Below the pieces are notes generated by a model, which saw only the letters and a list, made by a program, of their open reading frames with translations, had not been told where the DNA came from and made no database searches. Source: VAZQ01 sp963841705 (GTDB lineage Bacteria; Pseudomonadota; Alphaproteobacteria; Rhizobiales; Xanthobacteraceae). From it: a stretch of DNA of 64,000 nucleotides. The stretch lies in contig CAWJDY010000025.1 in the NCBI GenBank assembly GCA_963841705.1, forward strand, positions 62,001-126,000, in the 5' to 3' direction. Positions within the stretch are counted from its first letter, which is position 1; every line of letters starts with the position of its first letter. A program made the translations under genes and the position numbers. This document shows, in pieces, positions 48,697 through 56,553 of the stretch.

Positions 48697-51477
48697 TTAT
48701 TTCCCAGCCGCGCCCTGGCTGCTCATCTGCTGCAGGAGATCGCGGAGGGCGTCCAGCTCCGTCCCGAACCCCGTCCAATCCCCGGACTTCAAGCGCTCGA
48801 GCGCCTGGTTATACCGATCGAGAGCCTTGCTTGCCGCATCTGCCGTTGCGGTTCCTGCAGGTGCTCCGGTTGCAGCGCTGGTCGTAGTAGCCGTCCCGGT
48901 ACCGCCTTCCGAGAACAGCGCCTGCAATGCCGCGCCGAGCGTCTCCTTCATCACCACTTGGTCGCCGTAGGCTGCGATCACGCGCTTGAGCTCCGGCAGC
49001 TGGCCCTGCTCCGCGCGCAGGTAGAGCGGCGAGACGTAGAGGATCGAGTTCTCGATCGGGATCACGAGAATGTTGCCGCGGATCACCCGCGATCCCAACT
49101 GGTTCCACAGCGAGAGTTGCTGCGAGATGTCCGTGTTCTGATTGATGCGCGCCTCGATCTGGAATGGACCATAGACAAGCTTGTCCTTGGGAAACTCGTA
49201 CACGATCAGCTTGCCGTAGTTCGGCGGGTCGCAACGCGCTGCAAGCCATGCGATCATGTTCTGCCGTTGGCTCGGTACCATCGGCAGCATGAGAAAGAAC
49301 TGGGCATTCGCCTCTCCGGGCAATCGCATGATGATGTAGTAGGGCACCACCACTGCATTTTCCCCGCCCTCGGGCTGGCGCGGGAACTGCCAGAGGTCTT
49401 CGCGATTGTAGAAAACTTCCGGGCTGTCCATGTGATACGCGCGATACATCTGCGCCTGGAGGCGAAAAAGGTCCTCGGGGTAACGAATGTGTCGCTGCAG
49501 GTCGGCAGGCATCGCGGACAGCGGCTTGAATATCCCCGGGAAGATCCGCTGGTAGGTGGCCGCGATCGGATCCGCCGTGTCCACGAGATAGAAGTCGACG
49601 GTGCCGTTGTAGCTGTCGATCACCACCTTCACCGAGTTGCGGATGTAATTGAGGCTGCCGCCGGGCGACGGCTGGGCATAGGGAAAATAGCTGCTGGTCG
49701 TGTAGGCGTCCTGCATCCAGAACAGCCGTCCGTCGCCGATGACGAGATAGGGATCATGGTCGAGCGCGAGGAACGGAGCGATCGTGCCGACGCGTTCCTG
49801 GATATTGCGGCGGATCATGATCCGGCTCGCGGGTGTGATATACTGCGTGAGCAGCAGGTTCACGTCGCTGAAGTGCCAGGCGAATAGAGCTTTGCGCGCG
49901 AGACTGCCGACGGGGATGCCGCCCGTTCCGGTGTAGAACGCGTAGATGTTGTCCTTGCCCTTGGGATAATCGAACTCCGGCGTGCTCGCTTTCACCACGA
50001 CGTAGCTGTCGGTTTCTTCCGCATAATAGATGCGCGGCTCGCTGATCGGAGGCCCGCCCGAGGCGACGGGAGGGATGTCGCGCAGGTAGAAGATCGGCAG
50101 CCCCTCGGAACTCTTGCGGGTGACGGGGCTCATCACCGCGCCGTTGCCGTGGGTAAACAGCAGGTGACGGTTCACCCAGGTCTGCGCATTCGGCGGCAAC
50201 AGCGAAGATTTCAGCTCGCGCGCGGACAGCATCACCGCCTGATAGGAACCGTCCAGCCAATAGCGGTCGACATCCACATCATGGAACCGGTAATAGGTCC
50301 TGATCTCCTGCATCTGACCGTAGGTGTCCATCAGCGGCTGCCAGTCCCACAGCCGGATGTTGTCGATGGTGGCCCGGTTGGCTTCCAGCGTCTTTGCCGT
50401 GAGGCTCTGTTCCGCCGGGAAGGGTTCCACCGCGACGCGATGAAGATCGTAGGCCTGTTGCGTCGAGGCGATGTTGCGCCGGATGTACGGCGTTTCGAGC
50501 TGCAACTCGCTGGGTTTTACGTATACGCGCTGGACCAGGGCCGGCATGATTTCCGCCAGCATGAAGGAGGTCCCGAATAGAGCAATGGCTGCGAGCAGCG
50601 GGAGCTTGTAGGTGCGCACCCTCAGGTTGGTGAGGCAGACGAAGGCTGCGATGACGGCGAGCGCGACCAGCAACCAAAGAACCGGCAGCTGAACGTGGAC
50701 GTCGGTGTAGCCTGCGCCGACAACGACCCCATTGTCGCCGTAGAGCAGCAGATAACGGTCAAGCCCATAGGACCAGGCCTTGATTGCGAAGAACAGGCCG
50801 AGGAGCACCGAGCCGTGCGCGATCGCAGCCGGTGAGATCCAGCGATGCTGGGCGTGGTACTCGATGTGGGCGTGAACCCAATACACCGCTCCAGCCAAAG
50901 CTGCGCTCAGGAAGACGGTAATCAGCATCCAGTTCTTGATGGCCACATAGGCAGGCAGGGTAAAAAGATAAAATCCAATGTCCTTGCCAAAGAGCGGATC
51001 GTTTGCGCCAAACGGCAGCTGGTAGAGAAAGCGCAGGACAACTGCCCAGTTGTGCAATTCTCCCCAGGCGACAAGCGTAGCGAGAACTATCGCGCCGCCG
51101 GCAATCACCGGGCCCCACGGCAGCCGGTCGCGCATGAAGTCCAAGATGTCCGGTAAGCTCGCCGTTCCGGCGCCCTGCCATATGAGATCGATGCGACGGT
51201 CGATCGGCGAGCCGCGGGCGCAACGCAATGCAACCGCCCCATTGATCCACAAGACGATTGCGGTTGCCACAAAAACTGCAAGAAAGACTTCGGCTTTGGC
51301 GATGATGACCGTCCAAAACACACTCAAATAGCCGACCGACGAGAACCAAAGCCAATCCACTAGGAAGTCGACTGTGCTGCCAAGGAATATGAGGCAGGCG
51401 GCGAGAAAGATGACGGCGATCAGGAGCGCAACGACCGCGCCTCGCCCCCATGCCCGGCGGGTAGTCAGGAGCGCCAT
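48697..51477 (-). CDS. UPF0182 family membrane protein
   Basis: A 926-residue protein. Seven helices in the first 320 residues (starting VVALLIAVIFLAACLIFLGS) are followed by a large extracytoplasmic part with the UPF0182 segments LETPYIRRNIASTQQAYDLH, WVNRHLLFTHGNGAVMSPV, PRIYYAEETDSYVVVKASTP and QLSLWNQLGSRVIRGNILVI, then a low-complexity tail (GGTGTATTTSAATGAP). ATG 51477 is chosen because the 41 residues before it are not conserved in type. The family is widespread but has no assigned function. It is close to the stress proteins on the same strand. Confidence 0.88.
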   Translation of the reverse strand: MALLTTRRAWGRGAVVALLIAVIFLAACLIFLGSTVDFLVDWLWFSSVGYLSVFWTVIIAKAEVFLAVFVATAIVLWINGAVALRCARGSPIDRRIDLIWQGAGTASLPDILDFMRDRLPWGPVIAGGAIVLATLVAWGELHNWAVVLRFLYQLPFGANDPLFGKDIGFYLFTLPAYVAIKNWMLITVFLSAALAGAVYWVHAHIEYHAQHRWISPAAIAHGSVLLGLFFAIKAWSYGLDRYLLLYGDNGVVVGAGYTDVHVQLPVLWLLVALAVIAAFVCLTNLRVRTYKLPLLAAIALFGTSFMLAEIMPALVQRVYVKPSELQLETPYIRRNIASTQQAYDLHRVAVEPFPAEQSLTAKTLEANRATIDNIRLWDWQPLMDTYGQMQEIRTYYRFHDVDVDRYWLDGSYQAVMLSARELKSSLLPPNAQTWVNRHLLFTHGNGAVMSPVTRKSSEGLPIFYLRDIPPVASGGPPISEPRIYYAEETDSYVVVKASTPEFDYPKGKDNIYAFYTGTGGIPVGSLARKALFAWHFSDVNLLLTQYITPASRIMIRRNIQERVGTIAPFLALDHDPYLVIGDGRLFWMQDAYTTSSYFPYAQPSPGGSLNYIRNSVKVVIDSYNGTVDFYLVDTADPIAATYQRIFPGIFKPLSAMPADLQRHIRYPEDLFRLQAQMYRAYHMDSPEVFYNREDLWQFPRQPEGGENAVVVPYYIIMRLPGEANAQFFLMLPMVPSQRQNMIAWLAARCDPPNYGKLIVYEFPKDKLVYGPFQIEARINQNTDISQQLSLWNQLGSRVIRGNILVIPIENSILYVSPLYLRAEQGQLPELKRVIAAYGDQVVMKETLGAALQALFSEGGTGTATTTSAATGAPAGTATADAASKALDRYNQALERLKSGDWTGFGTELDALRDLLQQMSSQGAAGK

Positions 51478-51671
51478 GTTCTTGTCCGGCCGCGTTTGCT
51501 CATGATGACTGTTCTGGTCTGTAGAGCCTGCGCCCGGATGCACTGGCTTGGCAATCCGGATTTCGCAAAGTTCCGGCAGCCTTGCTTTGACCTGTATCAA
51601 GGCAGGGCGGCAACATGCTTGCCGCCTGATACCGCCTTGTCGGCTTGCAGCGCCGACCTTACATCTTGCTT

Positions 51672-51971
51672 ATGAACCCGCGCCAAAACTCCCGCCCGGA
51701 GCCCGAGATTATCTTACCGGGTGAGCCGGACCCACGATCAACCAGGGCAACGCACCGGTTCGACGGGCCGTACCCGTTCGTCGACGTCCGCGCGACCCAG
51801 CCTGTCTACACCGCACGATTGGGACCATTCGGCCTCATCATGCTGGCGCTCGCGATCGCAATTGCAGCAGCCGTGATCCTCATCCTGCTGCTCGGCGCGG
51901 TCCTGTTTTGGATCCCGATCCTGTTGCTGCTCGTCGCCGCCGCCGTCATCTCGGGCCTGCTGCGGCGCTAG
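51672..51971 (+). CDS. Small membrane protein, conserved rhizobial type
   Basis: A 99-residue protein. A soluble start (PRQNSRPEPEIILPGEPD, YPFVDVRATQPVYTARLGPF) leads to one long or two closely spaced helices (GLIMLALAIAIAAAVILILL then FWIPILLLLVAAAVISGLL). It is divergent from the UPF0182 gene. I recall similar small proteins in Bradyrhizobium; no function is known. Confidence 0.75.
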   Translation: MNPRQNSRPEPEIILPGEPDPRSTRATHRFDGPYPFVDVRATQPVYTARLGPFGLIMLALAIAIAAAVILILLLGAVLFWIPILLLLVAAAVISGLLRR

Positions 51972-51981
51972 CTTCTAATTC

Positions 51982-52122
51982 TCAGCCAGTAGGCTCCAGC
52001 GGGACCGCCAGCAACGCTGTGGCGAGCAAGACCGCCGCAGCGAGTTCTGCGATCAGTCCCGCAACAACGACGGTTTCCGCCCTCGTGGATCCATGTTGGC
52101 GAATTCGGGTGGTACGCGTCAT
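51982..52122 (-). CDS. Possible 46-residue membrane peptide
   Basis: MTRTTRIRQHGSTRAETVV then a hydrophobic helix (AGLIAELAAAVLLATALLAV). It is convergent with the gene at 51672 and its ATG at 52122 lacks a clear ribosome site. The length and single helix fit the many small membrane proteins of this region, but the call is uncertain. Confidence 0.35.
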   Translation of the reverse strand: MTRTTRIRQHGSTRAETVVVAGLIAELAAAVLLATALLAVPLEPTG

Positions 52123-52136
52123 GGCAAGGGCATCGA

Positions 52137-52599
52137 TCAACGGAAATCATCACAGCATATGGCCCGGCTCTGCAAACGAACCTGCGGCACGGATTGCGGC
52201 GGGGCTTCACGCGCCGCCAGGTTCATGCGGTGAGCTTCCAGAACCGCGCATACGATCGCCAACGGCAAAATCGCGTGACTTGCCTCGGCCATGTCGTCGA
52301 GCTCGATCGGGATCCACAGCCGGCGTGAAAGCGAGCAATGCCAGTCGCCGCTGTCATAGATGAGACGCCGAAGCTTCCAATGAGGAAACTCCAGCTCGAG
52401 CAGCGCCAGGGCTGCGTCGGCGAACGCGCCCGATTCGATCAGCTCGCAGATTCTGGCCTTCGCAGCGGGGCACTGAGAACCGACAAGCAGATAAATCTCA
52501 GTGATAAGCTCGCCCAGGGCTTGAACTCGTGCTCATCCGGTCGCGGCGAAGACGCTCTTGCAAGGCGATCAGAAACTCGCTGTTTGGGTTGAACGCCAT
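52137..52599 (-). pseudogene. Frameshifted conserved hypothetical gene
   Basis: The ATG at 52599 starts MAFNPNSEFLIALQERLRRD, and the frame runs to a stop soon after. In the next frame, ALGELITEIYLLVGSQCP, ICELIESGAFADAALALLEL, WKLRRLIYDSGDWHCSLSRR and MAEASHAILPLAIVCAVLEA continue to TGA at 52137. A one-base difference around 52519-52526 separates the two. Joined, they give a single protein of about 154 residues with helical segments; I do not know its function. A sequencing error is possible. Confidence 0.5.
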
Positions 52600-52621
52600 A
52601 CGGCCACTCGCCAGTGCCGTT

Positions 52622-52652
52622 AATCAAGTGCGCCCAAAATCAAGTGTGCCCA
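52622..52652 (+). repeat. Two tandem 15-bp units
   Basis: AATCAAGTGCGCCCA and AATCAAGTGTGCCCA, one mismatch, with one base between. They lie in the upstream region of the frameshifted gene. Confidence 0.6.
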
Positions 52653-52731
52653 ACCAAGAATGTTCATCTCGCCATAAAGAAGCGAGGGGATGAAAATGCC
52701 CTTGATATAAGAAACCCATAAAGAGATTGGC

Positions 52732-52827
52732 CTATCGCTGCGTTCTACGCTTGGTCCTCAGCTTGTCGATCTCTGTCCAGATTGCGAGGGCGCTTAGGAT
52801 CAGAAGCAGCATAATGTCGATGCCCAC
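52732..52827 (-). CDS. 31-residue membrane peptide (WTE-DKL family)
   Basis: GTG 52827 after a GCGAGGA ribosome site: GIDIMLLLILSALAIWTEID then KLRTKRRTQR. One helix is followed by a basic tail. The peptide at 58385-58516 shows the same pattern (LAALAVWTELDKLKTKPV). Two related peptides in one window support that they are real. Its upstream motif is at 52894-52912. Confidence 0.55.
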   Translation of the reverse strand: MGIDIMLLLILSALAIWTEIDKLRTKRRTQR

Positions 52828-52893
52828 GGCAGTATCCTCGCTTGGCGTTACGGGAGCGATCCTCCCCGCAGGCAATCATATGGCCTGTCCGGT

Positions 52894-52912
52894 CATATAA
52901 ATTCGAGAGGAA
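52894..52912 (-). promoter_or_regulatory. Motif CTCGAATYYATATG, copy 2
   Basis: Gene-sense sequence TTCCTCTCGAATTTATATG, 66 bp before GTG 52827. It is identical to the copy at 54180 except for one base. Confidence 0.55.
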
Positions 52913-52997
52913 AACAGGTTCGATTTCATAAATGGACAGGCGATGCTTCGAGCAGATGAGGCGCGCGCTTATGGCTTGCTTATAACAGCGGTTTTAC

Positions 52998-53017
52998 TTC
53001 CATCTCGAATTCATATG
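52998..53017 (+). promoter_or_regulatory. Motif CTCGAATYYATATG, copy 3
   Basis: TTCCATCTCGAATTCATATG, 137 bp before ATG 53155, in gene sense. Confidence 0.55.
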
Positions 53018-53154
53018 GCATGGTCGCCATTCTCCATCAGGTTTGCGAGATTCTCTTCAATGCCATGCATGCGGCTATGACCGCTGCCGGCTTTATAGGG
53101 CTAGTGAGCATTTTTCTTCCTGAGGCGGCTTTAAAACAACACTAAGGTCAGAAG

Positions 53155-54072
53155 ATGCGCGACCTCATATCCGGACTCCCAAGTCTGCCCTGCGGGTGGG
53201 AGCAATCGGCGATCAAGCCACGCCCGCGGGCGTGGTTGGCTGCAATCGGTGCTGCAACAATCGTGGTGCTGTTCGGCAGCGTCACTCAGCCGGTTTGGGC
53301 AGAGAGTCCGGAGATCAGCAATCGGCGCAGCTTGGAGCGAGCGGAATTCACCGACCGGGAAATTACCGACGGCTTTTTCAAGATCGCCTTCGGTGCTGAA
53401 TTGCAGCTGGAGCGCCGGGTCGACCGCATACGCAGATTTGACGAGCCGGTTCGGGTGTTCTTCGACAATCTGGGTGAGCCTGATCGGCGCGTGGAGCTGG
53501 CAAACGTCGCAGCCGACATTCGCGCCCGGGTAAACCATCTCGATCTGAGCCTGACTGACAATGCCCGCGCGGCAAACCTGATCGTGACCCTTGTGCGCCA
53601 GCGCGACCTGCAGCGGACAATTCGCCGCATCTTTGGGCTCGATCATGCAAAGCGGATCCAGCGCTCGCTCGATCCGCAATGCCTGTCCGGTTTCGGCAAG
53701 GATCAACAGTATCGCATTCGTCGTGCCGAAGTGATCCTGCCGGTCGATGCCGGGGAGTTTACGTTTTATGACTGCGCCTATGAGGAGATGCTGCAGGCGC
53801 TGGGACCAATCAACGACAATTCGTCAGTGCCCTGGACCATGTTCAACGATGACGTTCAGATGGGCTTCTTCGATATCTATGACCAATACCTTCTCAACAT
53901 ACTTTATGACCCTCGTATCCGCCCAGGCATGAGCAAGGAGCAGGTCGGGAAGCTCCTGCCGGAAGTGCTGCCTGCGGTGCGGACCTGGGTGGCCAAGGCA
54001 CATTCAGTGACAAATTCAGTGGCAAATTCAGTGCGCGGCGCGCAATTGCTTGACGGCAAGCATACGGATTGA
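53155..54072 (+). CDS. DUF2927 domain protein, probably exported or membrane-anchored
   Basis: A 305-residue protein. A hydrophobic N-terminal helix (WLAAIGAATIVVLFGSVTQP then VWAES) may be cleaved after VWA. The DUF2927 body follows: REITDGFFKIAFGAELQLER, RIRRFDEPVRVFFDN, IQRSLDPQCLSGFGKDQQYR, VDAGEFTFYDCAYEEMLQAL and PWTMFNDDVQMGFFDIYDQY. DUF2927 resembles a zinc-metallopeptidase-like fold in some descriptions, but I see no HExxH, so activity is uncertain. The C-terminus has three near copies of an ANSV/TNSV word, from a short DNA repeat. Confidence 0.85.
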   Translation: MRDLISGLPSLPCGWEQSAIKPRPRAWLAAIGAATIVVLFGSVTQPVWAESPEISNRRSLERAEFTDREITDGFFKIAFGAELQLERRVDRIRRFDEPVRVFFDNLGEPDRRVELANVAADIRARVNHLDLSLTDNARAANLIVTLVRQRDLQRTIRRIFGLDHAKRIQRSLDPQCLSGFGKDQQYRIRRAEVILPVDAGEFTFYDCAYEEMLQALGPINDNSSVPWTMFNDDVQMGFFDIYDQYLLNILYDPRIRPGMSKEQVGKLLPEVLPAVRTWVAKAHSVTNSVANSVRGAQLLDGKHTD

Positions 54073-54179
54073 CTGCGCGCCCGCCCTCCGCGTCAGTGCC
54101 GGGTATGGCAATGCACCAAACGTTTCCAGGAAGTTGCAGGCTGCATCTCTTATGCCGTCCATATGCGATCGTCTCGGCG

Positions 54180-54198
54180 TTCCTCTCGAATCTATATG
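54180..54198 (+). promoter_or_regulatory. Motif CTCGAATYYATATG, copy 4
   Basis: TTCCTCTCGAATCTATATG, 45 bp before ATG 54244, in gene sense. Confidence 0.55.
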
Positions 54199-54243
54199 AG
54201 CACATGAGCATATTGCGCAGTCGCAAGGACAAGGAGAAGTGTC

Positions 54244-54534
54244 ATGGTTGAATCGGAACCTCCCTCTACACGCTCGCCGTCGCTGCAGCGTCTGTTCCGT
54301 GTCGGCCGGGACAGCCGCGGCAACTGGGTCGCCCAGGACCAGCAAGGCCTTTGCGGCGGCTTGTTTGCCAAACGTGCCGACGCGTTGAAATTCGCGATGT
54401 TCGAGAATGGTAATCGGCCGCAGGCCGTCATCATGGTCCCCGGAATCATCGAGCTTGATATGAGCGCCAGGCCCCGGGTGCAGGTGAAACAAGGCACGCT
54501 CAATACAGCTCCTCCGCGGCAGCGGGTTGCCTGA
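54244..54534 (+). CDS. Conserved hypothetical 96-residue protein
   Basis: RLFRVGRDSRGNWVAQDQQG, LCGGLFAKRADALKFAMFEN then PQAVIMVPGIIELDM. It appears to be a small beta-alpha protein with a conserved GRDSRGNWVxQDxxGLxGGLF opening that I recall from rhizobial genomes, without known function. AAGGAGAAG is a good ribosome site before ATG 54244. Six bases separate its stop from the next gene. Confidence 0.7.
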   Translation: MVESEPPSTRSPSLQRLFRVGRDSRGNWVAQDQQGLCGGLFAKRADALKFAMFENGNRPQAVIMVPGIIELDMSARPRVQVKQGTLNTAPPRQRVA

Positions 54535-54539
54535 TCCTC

Positions 54540-55019
54540 ATGGCTCATCTGCATCAACACGCAGCGCAACCGAGCGCGCCGCGCCGCTCGCTACCCGCCA
54601 ACGAGACCGTGGTCGATTGCGTGCTCGACCTCGCGCGATGCTCCAGGCAGCATCGCATCCTTATCGCGGGCTCTGGAAATGCCGCGCTCATGACGGGGCT
54701 GCACCAGCGCGGCTACTATCGGGTCGAAACCATCGCGAGCTGTGGAGCGCCGCGCGGGCAGTACGATGTTGCGCTCATAGACTGGCGGGGGCGTTCGGTC
54801 AGGGCTCTTGCGGCCACGTTGGATTGGCTCGTGCATTTCCTCGCGCCGTCAGCGGTCCTGGTGGTGTGGATCGACGCCCATGAACGGGCAGGCGGCGGAA
54901 GGCTGCAATCCGTGCTGGAAAGATCCGGCTTTCAGATCGAGGTCGGTACGCGTTCTCCAGCGGGTTGCGGCGTTGCCGCGTGCCGGCGCGACCCCGCGCC
55001 CAAAGCTGCGGCCGCCTGA
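54540..55019 (+). CDS. Methyltransferase-like Rossmann-fold protein, function unknown
   Basis: A 159-residue protein. HRILIAGSGNAALMTGLHQR resembles motif I of SAM-dependent methyltransferases, VETIASCG the acidic second strand (here without the usual acidic residue), and YDVALIDWRG with LDWLVHFLAPSAVLVVWID the later strands. The lack of an acidic residue at the end of strand 2 makes SAM binding doubtful, so it may be a degenerate member. It lies six bases after the previous gene, so both are co-transcribed under the motif at 54180. Confidence 0.55.
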   Translation: MAHLHQHAAQPSAPRRSLPANETVVDCVLDLARCSRQHRILIAGSGNAALMTGLHQRGYYRVETIASCGAPRGQYDVALIDWRGRSVRALAATLDWLVHFLAPSAVLVVWIDAHERAGGGRLQSVLERSGFQIEVGTRSPAGCGVAACRRDPAPKAAAA

Positions 55020-55229
55020 TAAGTCAACGCAGACTATCGCGCAGCTGCGCATGCTTCTCCCGCCATTTGGGCCGGGGCCGCGCATATAATAGGCTTCGGG
55101 TCGATAAGTCTGCGGCCGCACTCCCAGAGCAAAGGCAACAACGGCAGAACAGCTCCCGGCAAGAGCCGTCCACGCGTTTGCGGCGGCAGTCCCCAGAACG
55201 GAACTGAGCCTTGAGGATTGCTGCGTCAT
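54849..55229 (-). CDS. Possible small membrane protein, antisense to the preceding gene
   Basis: An ATG at 55229 with a strong AAGGAGAAA ribosome site starts MTQQSSRLSSVLGTAAANAW, one helix (TALAGSCSAVVAFALGVRP), then QTYRPEAYYMRGPGPNGG. The last 57 codons are antisense to 54540-55019 and look like shadow sequence, so the true stop may have been lost. The upstream motif (55268-55284) supports a real gene start. Confidence 0.4.
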   Translation of the reverse strand: MTQQSSRLSSVLGTAAANAWTALAGSCSAVVAFALGVRPQTYRPEAYYMRGPGPNGGRSMRSCAIVCVDLSGGRSFGRGVAPARGNAATRWRTRTDLDLKAGSFQHGLQPSAACPFMGVDPHHQDR

Positions 55230-55267
55230 CAGATTTCTCCTTTGCGCAATAAATAGATCATCAACGG

Positions 55268-55284
55268 ATATAGATTCGAGATGG
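55268..55284 (-). promoter_or_regulatory. Motif CTCGAATYYATATG, copy 5
   Basis: Gene-sense sequence CCATCTCGAATCTATAT, 38 bp before ATG 55229. Confidence 0.5.
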
Positions 55285-55384
55285 CAGCACGGGCGCAGAT
55301 ATAAAGACGAAATAAGCATGTTGAGCTCGTCATGGCCGGGCCTGGCCCCATGTGCGCTAACTTTAAGGAAGTCATCGGCCCGTC

Positions 55385-55506
55385 GGTCGTCATCGTCCGC
55401 GCATGCGGACGATCCAGCAATCAGGAAAAGTTGAATGTGGCACGGTTGCCTCACCCGGCCGCGCCGGGATTACTGGATGCCCCGCTTAAAGCGGGGCATG
55501 ACAACC
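55385..55506 (+). repeat. Dispersed repeat, copy 2
   Basis: Pairs with 24984-25108 (see there). It differs by small indels in the centre. Confidence 0.8.
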
Positions 55507-55635
55507 GAGAGATTGGGGATTGCAGCTTGCGTTAACGCCTATTGCGTCAAGGCCGCGCATGACGGGTGATAACTGCAATTCAACGCAATCGAAAAATGCG
55601 CTAGTTTTACTGCGTGCCGATCTCTATCCCGGGCC

Positions 55636-55774
55636 GTCATCCTGAGGTGCCCGCGCGCAATTCTCAGAATCATAGACCGATTTGCTGCGAGCGCGCGGGC
55701 CTCGAAGGATGCGGCCCGGGTCGGGGCTGTCACCCTTCGAGGCTCGCGCGCAAGCGCGAGCACCTCAGGGTGAC
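55636..55774. repeat. Inverted-repeat element
   Basis: GTCATCCTGAGGTGC at 55636 and GCACCTCAGGGTGAC at the right end are near-inverse copies. Inside, CTCGAAGGATGCGG and CACCCTTCGAGGCTCG form more arms. Elements of this type are common in Bradyrhizobium-like genomes. Confidence 0.7.
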
Positions 55775-55814
55775 GGTTCGGGGGGCGGCGTTTGTGACGC
55801 AGTACGACTAAAGA

Positions 55815-56132
55815 CTAGCCGGCCGCCCATCGCGCCCGTACTGTGCCGGGGTCATCTGTCAGTCGATCGCCGGTGACGTTGTCTTCGCTGCCGTCTTCCG
55901 GCCGCAACCGCACGCCGGAACAGTCCAGAAAATCAACCCCGGATTTTTCCAGCGCTATCTTGATCGCTGCCAGACTTTGCTCGTGCGTGCTCGGACAGCC
56001 TCTTGCGCTTTCAGCGCGATGGATTGTCGATTGCGAGACGCCCGATTCCTCCGAGAGGTGACGCGCGGACCAGTTCAAGAGAGCGCGCGCTGCCCGGATC
56101 TGGGCGGAGGTAAGGCTCGGTTTCTTGGTCAT
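55815..56132 (-). CDS. XRE-family helix-turn-helix regulator
   Basis: A 105-residue regulator starting at ATG 56132. The HTH is SAQIRAARALLNWSARHLSE then ESGVSQSTIHRAE, where GVSQSTIHRAE is the recognition helix. The tail GVDFLDCSGVRLRPEDG resembles other single-domain XRE regulators of rhizobia. The target is unknown. An imperfect relative of the shared motif (GCATAAGAATTCGATG near 56214) lies upstream. Confidence 0.85.
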   Translation of the reverse strand: MTKKPSLTSAQIRAARALLNWSARHLSEESGVSQSTIHRAESARGCPSTHEQSLAAIKIALEKSGVDFLDCSGVRLRPEDGSEDNVTGDRLTDDPGTVRARWAAG

Positions 56133-56553
56133 GGCCGATTTTGCAGCCGCGGTTTGCGAGCGCACCAGCCCGCGCTCAAAGCAGGTCGTGCGGGCACAAT
56201 ATGATCGTCCTTGCATAAGAATTCGATGCCGATGCCGGCGCTCTCCCATAAGTGCGGCATAAAGGAATTAAGGCCGCGTGGGCACAACCGGCGGGTGAGC
56301 CCCGGTGCTGCCGGCGCGGCCCGGCCGAATTTCGAAATGCTGCTGAAGTTCTGAGCACATTGATTGCGTTTTGTGCGCCGGCCTGGGAGCGGTTGCCACA
56401 ACTGCCTGGAATTGCAGCGACTCCCCCAGTCCAAGAGGAAATGGCACGCGGTTTGATTGTAAGCCCGGTGGCCCGGCCGGGCGGCGGAAATTTGCGCCGA
56501 GGATGCAGCAAAATCTGCACGCCCTTACGGCTGAGCCTATCGAGGGTACCCGC
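56133..56553. other. Divergent region with the glnK-amtB promoter
   Basis: 421 bp with no gene. It contains the sigma-54-type promoter at 56442-56456. Frames on the minus strand here run antisense through glnK and are not considered real. Confidence 0.5.
56442..56456 (+). promoter_or_regulatory. Likely sigma-54 promoter of glnK-amtB
   Basis: TGGCACG at 56442-56448, four bases, then TTGAT at 56452-56456. This matches the -24/-12 consensus TGGCACG-N4-TTGCW except for the last two bases. It would give a leader of about 85 bases before ATG 56554. Sigma-54 with NtrC control is what the family expects for glnK-amtB. Confidence 0.65.

Larger units (their letters stand above)
52828..53154. other. 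Divergent regulatory region with two motif copies
   Basis: 327 bp between the minus-strand peptide gene and the DUF2927 gene. It holds two copies of the CTCGAATYYATATG motif pointing outward, plus an inverted repeat GCCTGTCC (52884-52891) and GGACAGGC (52935-52942). No gene was seen. Confidence 0.5.
55230..55814. other. Repeat-filled intergenic region
   Basis: 585 bp without a supported gene. It holds the motif at 55268-55284, the dispersed repeat 55385-55506 and the inverted repeat 55636-55774. Confidence 0.5.

Noticed and set aside
46063..49887. A 1274-codon open frame on the plus strand
   Set aside because: It is the high-GC antisense shadow of the antiporter, UspA and UPF0182 genes.
56320..56400. 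Possible NtrC site with GCACA and TGTGC arms
   Set aside because: The arm spacing (about 13 bases) does not fit the GCAC-N7-GTGC type site.
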